From Bacillota bacterium (lineage in GTDB: Bacteria; Bacillota; Sulfobacillia; Sulfobacillales; JAIMBI01): a stretch of 53,817 nucleotides of DNA. Below the pieces are notes generated by a model that saw nothing but the letters and a program-made list of their open reading frames with translations, ran no database searches and was not told where the DNA came from. Positions 26,593-34,124 of this stretch are shown here, one piece after another (positions within the stretch are counted from its first letter, which is position 1; each line of letters opens with the position of its first letter). The position numbers were made by a program, and so were the translations under genes. The DNA lies in contig JAJZWS010000016.1 of NCBI GenBank assembly GCA_021846565.1, positions 1-53,817 of the forward strand. Direction: 5' to 3'.

Positions 26593-26604
26593 GTGATAGG
26601 TCAC
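26593..26604. promoter_or_regulatory. Dyad GTGAtaggTCAC, candidate MarR operator 1
   Basis: A short inverted repeat with 4-bp perfect arms, 18 bp from a larger dyad sharing GTGATA. It sits just upstream of the hydrolase start at 26578. The repeated half-site sequence supports a regulatory protein, most simply the MarR encoded two genes on. Confidence 0.5.
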
Positions 26605-26610
26605 TGCAAT

Positions 26611-26638
26611 CGTGATAGATCATTGATGATATGTCACG
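26611..26638. promoter_or_regulatory. 28-bp imperfect palindrome, candidate MarR operator 2
   Basis: The sequence running from CGTGATAGATCATT to GATATGTCACG matches its own reverse complement at 22 of 28 positions. It shares the GTGATA/TCAC arms with the dyad at 26593. It is AT-rich compared with its surroundings and lies where the promoter of the hydrolase-marR operon should be. Confidence 0.6.
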
Positions 26639-26743
26639 AATTTCGGCCCCGGGTGGCGAAGATTTCGGTCACCGCCCTGATCCGCAGCGGCTGGCACTCG
26701 ATGCCACATAGTGTCTGGGACCCACCTGGGCGGCGGCGGGCGC

Positions 26744-27181
26744 CTAGTCGGGAAACAGGGACAAGTACTCGCCGTAGCCCTCCGCCGCCAACTGGTCCTT
26801 CGGCACGAACCGCAGGGCCGCCGAATTGATGCAGTAGCGCAGACCCCCCTGATCGCGGGGCCCATCGTTGAAGACATGGCCCAGATGGGCCCCGGTGTCC
26901 GTGGAGGTGACCTCGGTGCGCACCATGCCGTGGCTCAGATCCACGTGCTTGCCAATCCGCTCCGTGCTCATGGGCTGCGAAAAGCTGGGCCACCCACAGT
27001 CGGAGTCAAACTTGTCCCGCGAGCAAAACAACGGCACACCCGAAATCACGTCGACGTACAAGCCTTCTTCATGATGGTCCCAGTACGGATTCTGAAACGG
27101 CGGCTCCGTGCCTTTTTCCTGCGTTACCTCAAATGCCAGCGGGCTGAGCCGCGCTCGCAGGGTTTCACGATCCGTCGCCAT
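26744..27181 (-). CDS. msrB: Peptide-methionine (R)-S-oxide reductase
   Basis: 145 residues. ATG at 27181 has GGAGGT six bases upstream. MsrB reduces the R epimer of methionine sulfoxide in proteins, with thioredoxin as reductant. Visible hallmarks are [22 protein letters not shown] and [11 protein letters not shown], where Cys117 is the catalytic nucleophile; Cys62 in DCGWPSF is a likely resolving Cys. The two CxxC pairs that bind zinc in many MsrBs are missing (YVDVISG and TSTDTG at those places), so this is the zinc-free type. It is a single-domain protein of normal length, transcribed alone; no msrA is nearby. Confidence 0.95.
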   Translation of the reverse strand: MATDRETLRARLSPLAFEVTQEKGTEPPFQNPYWDHHEEGLYVDVISGVPLFCSRDKFDSDCGWPSFSQPMSTERIGKHVDLSHGMVRTEVTSTDTGAHLGHVFNDGPRDQGGLRYCINSAALRFVPKDQLAAEGYGEYLSLFPD

Positions 27182-27239
27182 CGTCTCACCTCCGGGCTTT
27201 ATGGTACCAGTGCTGCGCCCCTCGGGCCCATGCGACGGG

Positions 27240-27957
27240 TCAGCACCGACGTGCGCGGATGCCGAGGACGGCCGGGCATTTGCGGTTCTGGGTCAGGCGC
27301 CCGGGCGACGCCTGCCACCCGGGCGCTGTCCCCGTCGGCTCCACCATCGCCTGAATCGCAAACCCGCCCGTCAAAAGCGCAGTGACCCACGTGCTCACCG
27401 TTCGATGCCACCGCACCACCACCAAGTCTCCCCGCTGGTCCCGCACGGGTCCCTCCTCTAGGTAGCGGTCGACGGGCCACGCCGCTTGGGGCGTGCCGTC
27501 ATCCAGCCAGCTGTCCCGACGACTGGCTGTCCCCAGGGGATGTTGCACCGTAAACGCGAACCAGCCATCGTGGACGAGCCATCGGTTCACACGCTCAACA
27601 ACCAGCGGCAGGTCTTCTACATACTGAAGCGCCATGCTGCTGAACACCCCGTCCACGCTTTCGGCGGGGAAATCGACATCCTCCATGCGGGTAACGGACG
27701 CGCGGGTGCTCCCGCGCCAGAGCCAACATGGCGCTCGACGCCTCAACGGCCGCGACCGACCGGGCTCCGACCTCGGCACATTCGCAGGCAAAGTCCCCCG
27801 CGCCGGCCCCCAGGTCCACCAACGCCAATCCCCCCACCGGGCCCATCAAGGCTCGCAAAGCGGGCTTTTCGATGTACTGGTTCACCGGGGATGACCCACG
27901 CACGGCCGCGACGTACTCGGCCACCGCCTCGGGATCGTGCCAAGCGTCCCGCTCCAC
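27240..27957 (-). pseudogene. Class I SAM-dependent methyltransferase, frameshifted
   Basis: GTG at 27957 follows GGAGGAGGAGG. The first frame gives YIEKPALRALMG and LALVDLGAGAGDFACECAE, the SAM-binding motif I, then VEASSAMLALAREHP (motif II). Near 27700 the homology moves to another frame: MEDVDFPAESVDGVFSSMALQYVEDL (motif III and post region), VNRWLVHDGWFAFTVQHPLG, ending VLGIRARRC at 27240. The two halves together make one normal Methyltransf_11-type enzyme of about 237 residues. A single-base indel separates them, so this is either a recent pseudogene or an assembly error. The acceptor is unknown. Confidence 0.72.
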
Positions 27958-28172
27958 CGGTCCTCCTCCTCCCGGGCCTGTCGAGGAGACGCGGTCTCCC
28001 CCTGGACCATCCTACTCGCCTGACGCTCCCTTCGATTGTATCCCCGTCAGTGTGAGGGGGATGGCAGGACACGCGGGCCGCGGCCGACGTCTGCGGTCCC
28101 CCACAGGACCGTCGCGGGCATTGCCCGGTCCCGCTACGTTGCCACGGACCGCGGACGCCTCCGTGCAGCCCC

Positions 28173-28922
28173 CTACTGCGCCGCGAGCGGCGCACCCGCC
28201 GAGGACTCCAACACCGTGACCTGCTGTCCTGCGGCCAGATGCGCCAGCCGCCCCGGTGGTCCCAGGAACGGCAGCGACGCCGTGTCCTTGCCGCCCACGG
28301 AGGCCACGATGGTGGAACCGCTCTTGCTCACCAGCGTGCCATGAACCGGCGTGGGCACCCCGGCCAGTCCCAGCAAGGCGGCGGGATGGGACCGGGTCGC
28401 CAGGATGGCCACGTGAGCTCCCACCCCGAGGGGTTGTCCCACGTCCACCGTGTCCCCGGAGGGATAGGTGCTCGGGAGGCTCACGCTCAGCGACTTGTGC
28501 TTGGCCGTCGTGACCACCAGGGTGCTGGAACTCGCTTGCTGAATGGTGCCGGTAGCCGTGGGGAGCAGCTCAAGCAACGACGGCGAGGCGGTCGTTCCCA
28601 CGACACGCACGCGCTCTCCCGCGTGCAGCCACCCCGTTGCGGGGATCCGCGCCCCCTCAAAGTACAGGGGCACGCTAGTGGACACGCTGATCGCGGTGTG
28701 GTGGCCCTGCTTGAGCGTAAGCGATGACGCGGCCACCCCCACGACCCGATACGCGGCCAGGCGGTGTGTTTTCCGCCGATGATGCGCATGGGTCTTGCCG
28801 GTAGGCGGCGATGTACTATTGGTCGCGGGGGGCGTGCTGGACGTAAAACCACAGGCACTCATCAGCACGGCGGCGGTCGCCGCCCCAATCACGCGGCTCC
28901 CAAGTTTCCGAACGCTGGTCAT
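28173..28922 (-). CDS. Secreted lipoprotein of unknown function, beta-repeat type
   Basis: 249 residues. ATG at 28922 has GAAGGAGG six bases upstream. The signal peptide ends in a lipobox LMSAC (lipidated Cys24), followed by a Ser/Thr/Pro-rich linker and a basic stretch HAHHRRKTHR. The rest contains repeated short beta-rich units of the form G-x-I-x-x-x-S-x-x-T-L-x-V (YRVVGVAASSLTLKQG, GTIQQASSSTLVVTT, GTLVSKSGSTIVAS), like DUF5666-type OB-fold repeats. It is probably anchored on the outer face of the membrane. I cannot assign a ligand. Transcribed alone and divergent from the ThDP enzyme. Confidence 0.75.
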   Translation of the reverse strand: MTSVRKLGSRVIGAATAAVLMSACGFTSSTPPATNSTSPPTGKTHAHHRRKTHRLAAYRVVGVAASSLTLKQGHHTAISVSTSVPLYFEGARIPATGWLHAGERVRVVGTTASPSLLELLPTATGTIQQASSSTLVVTTAKHKSLSVSLPSTYPSGDTVDVGQPLGVGAHVAILATRSHPAALLGLAGVPTPVHGTLVSKSGSTIVASVGGKDTASLPFLGPPGRLAHLAAGQQVTVLESSAGAPLAAQ

Positions 28923-28936
28923 GCAGCGCCTCCTTC

Positions 28937-28966
28937 AGTAGGCAACACTTGTCACGAGTAGGCAAC
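28937..28966. repeat. Direct repeat AGTAGGCAAC x2, 20-bp pitch
   Basis: Two identical 10-mers at 28937-28946 and 28957-28966 lie directly upstream of the lipoprotein start. The 20-bp centre-to-centre spacing puts them on the same face of the helix, as expected for a transcription-factor binding site or an ECF-type promoter element. Confidence 0.5.
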
Positions 28967-29240
28967 GGTCAGCAGCAAAAATTTCACAGCCCCGACGCGC
29001 CGGCGGCGGTCCTACCCCCGCCCTGTTGTCCGAAGCGCCATTCCCCACCCAGAATTACCAGAGACCTGTGGGAAAAAGATTAAGACGCGATCCCCGTCGT
29101 GTGCGAGATTTGTGCAGGGGGCAGCACCGCGCTCTCGGGGCGCGCACGCCGTCGCGCCGAGACAACCGCCCCGGGGAAATTTTTCGCGGGTCCAGCAGGA
29201 AAACGCAAGCGAGGCGCGAACCATCCGCCGCGCACTGGGG

Positions 29241-29267
29241 CGCCCCCTTGATCGCCGGAGGATCAGG
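29241..29267 (+). promoter_or_regulatory. Leader hairpin upstream of the ThDP-enzyme gene
   Basis: CCCCCTTGATC and GATCAGGGGG pair with one bulged T around a 6-7 nt loop, 47 bp before the start codon. It is followed by GC-rich sequence rather than a T-run, so it is more likely an mRNA leader structure than a terminator. No known riboswitch core was recognised in the 270-bp leader. Confidence 0.4.
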
Positions 29268-29313
29268 GGGTGCTGGCGCGGGTAAAAGTGTCGGAGACAG
29301 GGAGGCTCGCCGC

Positions 29314-31035
29314 ATGTCAACTACCTATAAGGGCACGGGCGCAGAGATTTTGGTGGAGGCGCTGGTAAGGGCCGGGGTGATGGTGCTGTTTGGCTTCCCG
29401 GGCGACACGGGGGTGGCCCTGTATGACGCCTTGGCCCGCCGCCAGGACCAGATCACGCACGTGCTGGCCCGGGATGAGCGGGCCGCCGCCAGCATGGCCG
29501 ACGGTTACGCACGCGCGAGCCGCCGCATTGGGGTGGTGGAGGCGTCGAGCGGCGGCGGTGCCACCTTTCTGGTGGGGGGGTTGGGCGAGCCGTTCGCGGC
29601 GTCCGTGCCCCTGTTGGTGATCACGTCGGACATTCATCGGTCCAGCCGTGGCACCTCCGCCATCACCGAAGTGGACCAGCAGAAGCTGTTTTCGGCTGTC
29701 ACCAAGGCCCAATGGGTGGTGGAGCGGGCCGATGACATGGCAGACCGCGTGATGGCGGCCGTGGCGCTGGCGTGGGACGGTCGACCGGGGCCGGTGAGCC
29801 TCATCATCCCCGAAGACGTTTTTGACGAACCGGGGACGGCCGACTTTGCGACGGTGGCTCCTGGATCGGGAAGGGACGCCCAAACGGTTCGGCAGCCCGC
29901 CTGGCCGAGTGCCGCCACGGCGGCTGCCCAGGCGTTGAGCCGTGCGCGGCGGCCGGCGTTGCTCTTGGGCTCAGGGGTGCACTGGAGCCAAACCTATTCG
30001 GTGGTGCGCGAGTTGGCGGAACACGCGGGAGCCGGCGTCGCCACCACGATTCATGGCAAGGGGGCGTTCGATGAATCCCACCCCTTAAGCCTCGGTGTCG
30101 TGGGTGCCAACGGCGCGCGGGACTACGCCAATCGCTTCCTAGCAGATGCCGACGTCGTGCTCATGGTCGGGACGCGCGCGAATTCGACGGACACCGATGG
30201 CTTCCAAAGCCCGCGCCGTGGCGAGCCCCGGGTGTTCCACCTGGACATCGACCCCACCCGGGCCGGCCGAAATTATCCCGGATCGACGCCGCTGGTGGGC
30301 GACGCCGCCGTGATCCTCCCGCACGTGCTGAAGAGCCTCCCCGAGGACTCCGCACGGCGGTCCGCCACCCAACGGGAGATCCTGGCGGAGCGCGCGCGCT
30401 TTGAACAGCAGCGCGCGCTGCCGCCGCAGAGTGGCCTGTCCCCACGTGATGTGGTCGAGGCCCTGCAGGCTGCCTACGGTCACCAGGCCGTGGTAGTGGG
30501 GGATGCAGGGACGCCCACGCCCTATCTCGCCGCGTATTGGCGCACCGAGGGCACCCGGCGCGAAGTCATCCTGCCCCGCGGCCATGGGGCCATGGGGTTT
30601 GCGCTGCCGACCGCGGTGGGACTGGCCTGGGCCGAACCCGAACGCCCGATCATTGCGCTCACAACCGACGGCAGCCTCGGCATGGCGTGTGGCGAGCTGG
30701 ACACGATCGCGCGGCTCGACAGCCCGGTGCTCATCCTGCATCTCAGCAACGGGTCGCTGGGGTGGATCAAGGCGCTGCAGCATTTCTATTTGGAGCGCCG
30801 CTACTTTGGGGTGGATCTGAAGCCCGTCGATGCCGTCAAGATCGCGGAGGGGTTCGGCATTCCCGCCATCCGCACGCCCACGCTGGCGGCGCTTCAGGAG
30901 GTTATCGCGCAGGCCAAGGCCGGCCTGGTTCCCCGCTTTGTCGATATTCCCGTCCCGGAGGAGTTTGACTACCTGCCGCCCGTGGCCCCGTGGGCGGCCA
31001 CCCTCGTTGGAGCGGCGGAGCGTCCCGTGTATTGA
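29314..31035 (+). CDS. Thiamine-diphosphate-dependent enzyme, acetolactate synthase large-subunit-like
   Basis: 573 residues from the ATG at 29314, which has GGAGG eight bases upstream. Three-domain ThDP fold. The N-terminal PYR domain has FGFPGDTGVALYDAL and ARDERAAASMADGYAR (Glu55 activates the cofactor). The central domain has ALLLGSGVHWS and DADVVLMVGTRANS. The C-terminal PP domain has VVVGDAGTPT and the diphosphate/Mg site TTDGSLGMACGELDTIARL ... LSNGSLGW, a variant of G-D-G-x(24-27)-N. No small regulatory subunit or other ilv gene is adjacent, so it may be a sulfopyruvate/benzoylformate/oxalyl-type relative rather than a valine-pathway enzyme. The substrate is uncertain. Confidence 0.85.
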   Translation: MSTTYKGTGAEILVEALVRAGVMVLFGFPGDTGVALYDALARRQDQITHVLARDERAAASMADGYARASRRIGVVEASSGGGATFLVGGLGEPFAASVPLLVITSDIHRSSRGTSAITEVDQQKLFSAVTKAQWVVERADDMADRVMAAVALAWDGRPGPVSLIIPEDVFDEPGTADFATVAPGSGRDAQTVRQPAWPSAATAAAQALSRARRPALLLGSGVHWSQTYSVVRELAEHAGAGVATTIHGKGAFDESHPLSLGVVGANGARDYANRFLADADVVLMVGTRANSTDTDGFQSPRRGEPRVFHLDIDPTRAGRNYPGSTPLVGDAAVILPHVLKSLPEDSARRSATQREILAERARFEQQRALPPQSGLSPRDVVEALQAAYGHQAVVVGDAGTPTPYLAAYWRTEGTRREVILPRGHGAMGFALPTAVGLAWAEPERPIIALTTDGSLGMACGELDTIARLDSPVLILHLSNGSLGWIKALQHFYLERRYFGVDLKPVDAVKIAEGFGIPAIRTPTLAALQEVIAQAKAGLVPRFVDIPVPEEFDYLPPVAPWAATLVGAAERPVY

Positions 31036-31091
31036 GCTCGGGCGGCGGCGGTATAGCACTCACGTCAGGCCGCCCAACACCTTTCAAACCG

Positions 31092-31115
31092 GGACTGTCA
31101 AGGGTGTTGTGTAAA
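31092..31115. repeat. Likely IS256-family terminal inverted repeat
   Basis: GACTGTCAAGGGTGTTGTGTAAAC is the kind of terminus found in IS256-family elements (G-x-x-T-G-T-C-A-A-G-G-x-x-x-T-G-T-G-T-A-A-A). It lies 30 bp outside the decayed IS256 transposase tail. The matching outer end was not found, so the element is truncated. Confidence 0.45.
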
Positions 31116-31143
31116 CTCCCCGGCGGTTAGGGCAGGTAGGGGG

Positions 31144-31470
31144 TCAGGCGGTCTCAAAAGAGATGACCAACTGGCCCAGGGTCTCGCCCCCGTTCGGCAG
31201 CCGCTTCGTCCAGTTCCGCTGGCCTCTTGGCCCGCGCGGAACAGCAGGGTCGTCAGCGCAGCGCCCGTCGTGGAGGCTCTGGCTCTGGGTCACCTGGCGC
31301 AGTTGCCGGTGGAACCCCTCCATCTGTTGCGAGGGTTGGTCGCGTAGATCGTCCGCCGCCACCCCTCGGGATACCGAACCGCGACACCCAGCTGGGGTCT
31401 CTACACATCCCCTACGCCTCCAGGCGGTGGGCGACCGCTCGAACGCGATGGACGAGGGGATCATCCACCC
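31144..31470 (-). pseudogene. 3' remnant of an IS256-family (mutator) transposase
   Basis: The terminal part reads QQMEGFHRQLRQVTQSQSL ... NWTKRLPNGGETLGQLVISFE and stops at 31144. This is the C-terminus of IS256 transposases (Y-T-T-N-x-I-E-x-x-H-R-x-L-R-K-V-T ... K-W-T ... N-W ... Q-L-x-I-x-F). The part just before, YPEGWRRTIYATNP, is in another frame, so at least one frameshift separates them. The DDE catalytic core and N-terminus are missing. Confidence 0.65.
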
Positions 31471-31931
31471 ATGGGCGTGGCCACCTGAGTGGATGAGCAC
31501 GCCATCGCCATGCCCATCATCAATGGGTGGGAGGCGCGGGCCGTGAAGTCGATGGGCGTCCTCCAGCACGGCGCCGTACGGGGTTTACGCCGATTGGGCC
31601 GACTGTCACGATCCGCATCACGTCTCGCCGGGCCGTCACGCGCTGGAACCAGCGCCCGACGCGACCTGCGCGCATCGGCGGGAACCCGCGCTGGTCGGCA
31701 CCCCGGCCAGCCAGCAACGCTTAGCCTCGTCATCTGCCCGCTCGCAAGCGCGTGGACCGCTGTCCATGGCGGCGTGACGCACGCGAAAGGCTGCAACCGC
31801 GCACCAGCGGCATCGGGGAAGCCCCACCCGTAAAGGCGGGAAGGTTCCCTCCCCGAGAAAAGAGGAGTCCACCCATCCCCCACGAAGTGGTGGCAACACG
31901 ACAGGATCCGCATCGGAGAGGAGACCCGAGC
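31471..31931. other. Region without a recognisable gene
   Basis: Between the IS256 remnant and the EAL-PAS gene. Open frames on both strands are short or run out of phase with any family I know. Probably insertion-sequence debris plus the promoter region of the EAL-PAS gene. Confidence 0.4.
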
Positions 31932-33227
31932 ATGGACCCGTTGGAGACCCTGTGGGTGGCCTGGCAACCCATCATCGACTTGGCCGCTGGCGCCGTGATG
32001 GGGTACGAGTCCCTCATCCGCGGACCCGAGGATACCGCCCTGGCCATGCCAGCCGCGCTGTTTGCCTGGGCGCATGACGCAGGGCGAGCCGCCGCGCTGG
32101 ACCACGCCTGCAAACGCCTAGCCTACGAGATCGCGCGGAATCGGTGGACCGACCCAGGCCACCGTGTGTTTCTCAATATTGACGCCCGCTGGGCGGTGTT
32201 GCCAGAGCCCTGGGAACAGGGGCGCGCCGGGGAGCTTCCGCTGGCGGTGGAGGTGTCCGAGGCGCGCTCGGTTCTCGAGGACGAGGCTCTGCTGGCCGCC
32301 CTGGCCCGCTGGCGCCGTTTTGGGCACCTAGTGGTGGTCGACGACTATGGGACGGGGTATGCGGGACCGGGGGAAGTGCTGGCGCTGCAACCCGACATCG
32401 TCAAATTGGATCGGATCCTGATCGCGGGGATTGATCACGATGTCCAAAGGCAGTCGCTGGTACGGGCAGTGCGCACCTGGACCGATGATCTGGGCATTGG
32501 CCTGCTGGCGGAAGGTGTGGAGACGGCGGAGGAATTGGCCACCGTGCGTCGGCTGGGGTGCGACTATGCCCAAGGGTTTTATCTGGGGCGACCGGCGGCC
32601 GCGCTACTCCCCACGGCCGCGAAGCCCGTGGGTGCCGACCCGGGGCGTCCGCGCCCGGGCGTGGTCCGCGAGTCCGTGCGCCCGGCCGCACACCCGGTTC
32701 TGGCATGGTATGCGCAGGCGGTGGCGGAAGCGCCCATCCCGAGCTACGTGGTGGGTCGGCGACGCGAGATCGTAGCGTGGAATCGGGCGGCAGAGGTGCT
32801 GCTGGGGTATCCGGCCAGCCAACTGGTGGGCCAACGGTGCATGCAGGGCCCCTTAGACCATCGTGATGCGGCAGGCCGGGCGCTCTGTCGGGGATTTTGT
32901 CCGCTGGTGCACAGCATGGCGGACCAAGCGGTTCACGCGGCAGTCGTCAGCGTGGCGCAGGCGGACGGGGCGCGCCAAGACTTGGAGGTCTGGGTGATTC
33001 CGTTAGTAGATGGGGCCTCCGGGCGGGTCGTCGGGGCGTTGGAGCAGTTTCGCCCGGTACGGGGTCCGGCAATGGCGCGCCCGGCGCGCGCCGGGGACAC
33101 GCCTGCCGGCCCCCCGGAGGGGCCGGGCCCACGCAGCGCCCCCGTGGCGAGAGGCGCACCGTTGCGGACGGGGAGGCCCAGCAAGGCAGGGACGCAACCT
33201 CCACAGGCAGGGACGGACTCGCTGTGA
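31932..33227 (+). CDS. EAL-PAS protein, putative c-di-GMP phosphodiesterase with C-terminal sensor
   Basis: 431 residues; ATG at 31932 with GGAGA eight bases upstream. Residues about 5-240 form an EAL domain. The name motif is ESL (MGYESLIRG, Glu26), a tolerated variant. Other catalytic positions are kept: Asn in VFLNIDAR, Glu in LAVEVSEARS, Asp-Asp in VVDDYGTGY, Lys in DIVKLDRILI, Glu in AEGVETAEE, and QGFYLGRP at the end. It is therefore probably active in cleaving c-di-GMP. Residues about 270-385 are a PAS domain (SYVVGRRREIVAWNRAAEVLLGYPASQLVG). That order, EAL before PAS, is less common than the reverse. The last 70 residues are Pro/Gly rich and disordered. No GGDEF domain and no membrane segment. 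Confidence 0.86.
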   Translation: MDPLETLWVAWQPIIDLAAGAVMGYESLIRGPEDTALAMPAALFAWAHDAGRAAALDHACKRLAYEIARNRWTDPGHRVFLNIDARWAVLPEPWEQGRAGELPLAVEVSEARSVLEDEALLAALARWRRFGHLVVVDDYGTGYAGPGEVLALQPDIVKLDRILIAGIDHDVQRQSLVRAVRTWTDDLGIGLLAEGVETAEELATVRRLGCDYAQGFYLGRPAAALLPTAAKPVGADPGRPRPGVVRESVRPAAHPVLAWYAQAVAEAPIPSYVVGRRREIVAWNRAAEVLLGYPASQLVGQRCMQGPLDHRDAAGRALCRGFCPLVHSMADQAVHAAVVSVAQADGARQDLEVWVIPLVDGASGRVVGALEQFRPVRGPAMARPARAGDTPAGPPEGPGPRSAPVARGAPLRTGRPSKAGTQPPQAGTDSL

Positions 33228-33599
33228 CGAGGTGGGCCCGGCGTGCCGGGCGAGCGCCAGGGTCTACCGGTCGCTTGGTGGGCATCGGTGCGCCGCCACA
33301 GTGCCAAACGAGCCGCTGCGCTGTTCGTGAGGCGCCTTGGGAGATCCCTGCGGCCGCGCGACCTTTACCACCACCCTACCGAGCAGCATCGAACATCACG
33401 GTGTGGCCCGAGCTGTACGGCGGGGGGCGTGGGTGCCGAAGGGCTCCGGTCCCCGTTCCCGTGAACCTTTCCCCGCTTGTGTTTGGAGGTTGTCCCCCAC
33501 TCGCGGCACCGGGCGGGCAACCACGTATTTTGACCGCAGGACCTGGGATCCCACTGGACATGCTGAGCCTGGATCTGACCCGCAACGATCCCACCAAGC
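33228..33599. other. Region without a recognisable gene
   Basis: No frame on either strand resembles a known family. The left part is the 3' flank of the EAL-PAS gene; the right part adjoins the truncated end of the GrpB remnant, so the junction of a deletion or insertion is probably here. No clear terminator was seen. Confidence 0.35.
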
Positions 33600-34049
33600 G
33601 GGAATCCTCGGCCAGCCCGTGACGCGCGCCAACACCGGCCCGAAGGGTACTGCACGGTGCGTCTCGGGGTGCGTGCGCCAATAGTCGCGGAAGCCAAGAT
33701 GCGCCATCGCTTGGGGATGGCTAGCCCCCAACAGGTACAGATGATGCGCCGGGTCACCCACGGGCGCGCGAAACGCTTCGCGCGCGACGATGCCCCGATC
33801 CCCTTCGGCCTCATAGCCCAGCCGCGTGAGCACCGCTCGTGCGGTGTCCCGCTGGGCAGTTTCGGCGACCAGCCCACCCACGTCGATGATGAGTGTTGCG
33901 GCCAAACCCGGGACCGCCGTGCTGCCCACCTGCTCTCTGGGGAAGTCCAGTCCCCCGACGCGCCCGACGTTCAGAACCCGCTCTCGCAGGCGGTCAAGCA
34001 GCTGCACCCACCGGGTGTCCTACAACAGCACCTCCAAGGCGTGCGACAT
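33600..34049 (-). pseudogene. GrpB/UPF0157 nucleotidyltransferase-like remnant
   Basis: ATG at 34049 follows GGGAGG, but codon 10 is TAG (34020-34022) where homologues have a Tyr or similar before D-x-x-W (here LL-stop-DTRWVQLLDRLRERV). Further on the family motifs are clear: QVGSTAVPGLAATLIIDV, GDRGIVAREAFR and HHLYLLGASHPQAMAHLGFRDYWRTHPE. After about 33600 the sequence no longer matches, so the last 30-40 residues of the fold are lost. GrpB proteins belong to the nucleotidyltransferase superfamily and have no established common substrate. Confidence 0.7.
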
Positions 34050-34078
34050 GTCGGCCTCCCTTTATCTCCAGGACTCGA

Positions 34079-34107
34079 GCAGGCCCGACCCGAAAGGTCG
34101 GGCCTGC
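34079..34107. terminator. Strong intrinsic-type terminator hairpin
   Basis: A perfect 12-bp inverted repeat, GCAGGCCCGACC and GGTCGGGCCTGC, with a 5-nt loop. It lies 18 bp downstream of the solute-binding protein stop (minus strand) and between that gene and the GrpB remnant. Confidence 0.8.
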
Positions 34108-34124
34108 TTCGATGGTGCCCGATC

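Noticed and set aside
29130-29170. Possible T-box core (AGGGTGGNACCGCG-like) in the leader of the ThDP enzyme
   Set aside because: The sequence GGGGGCAGCACCGCG lacks the TGGN that pairs with the tRNA end, and no stem I or specifier arrangement was seen.
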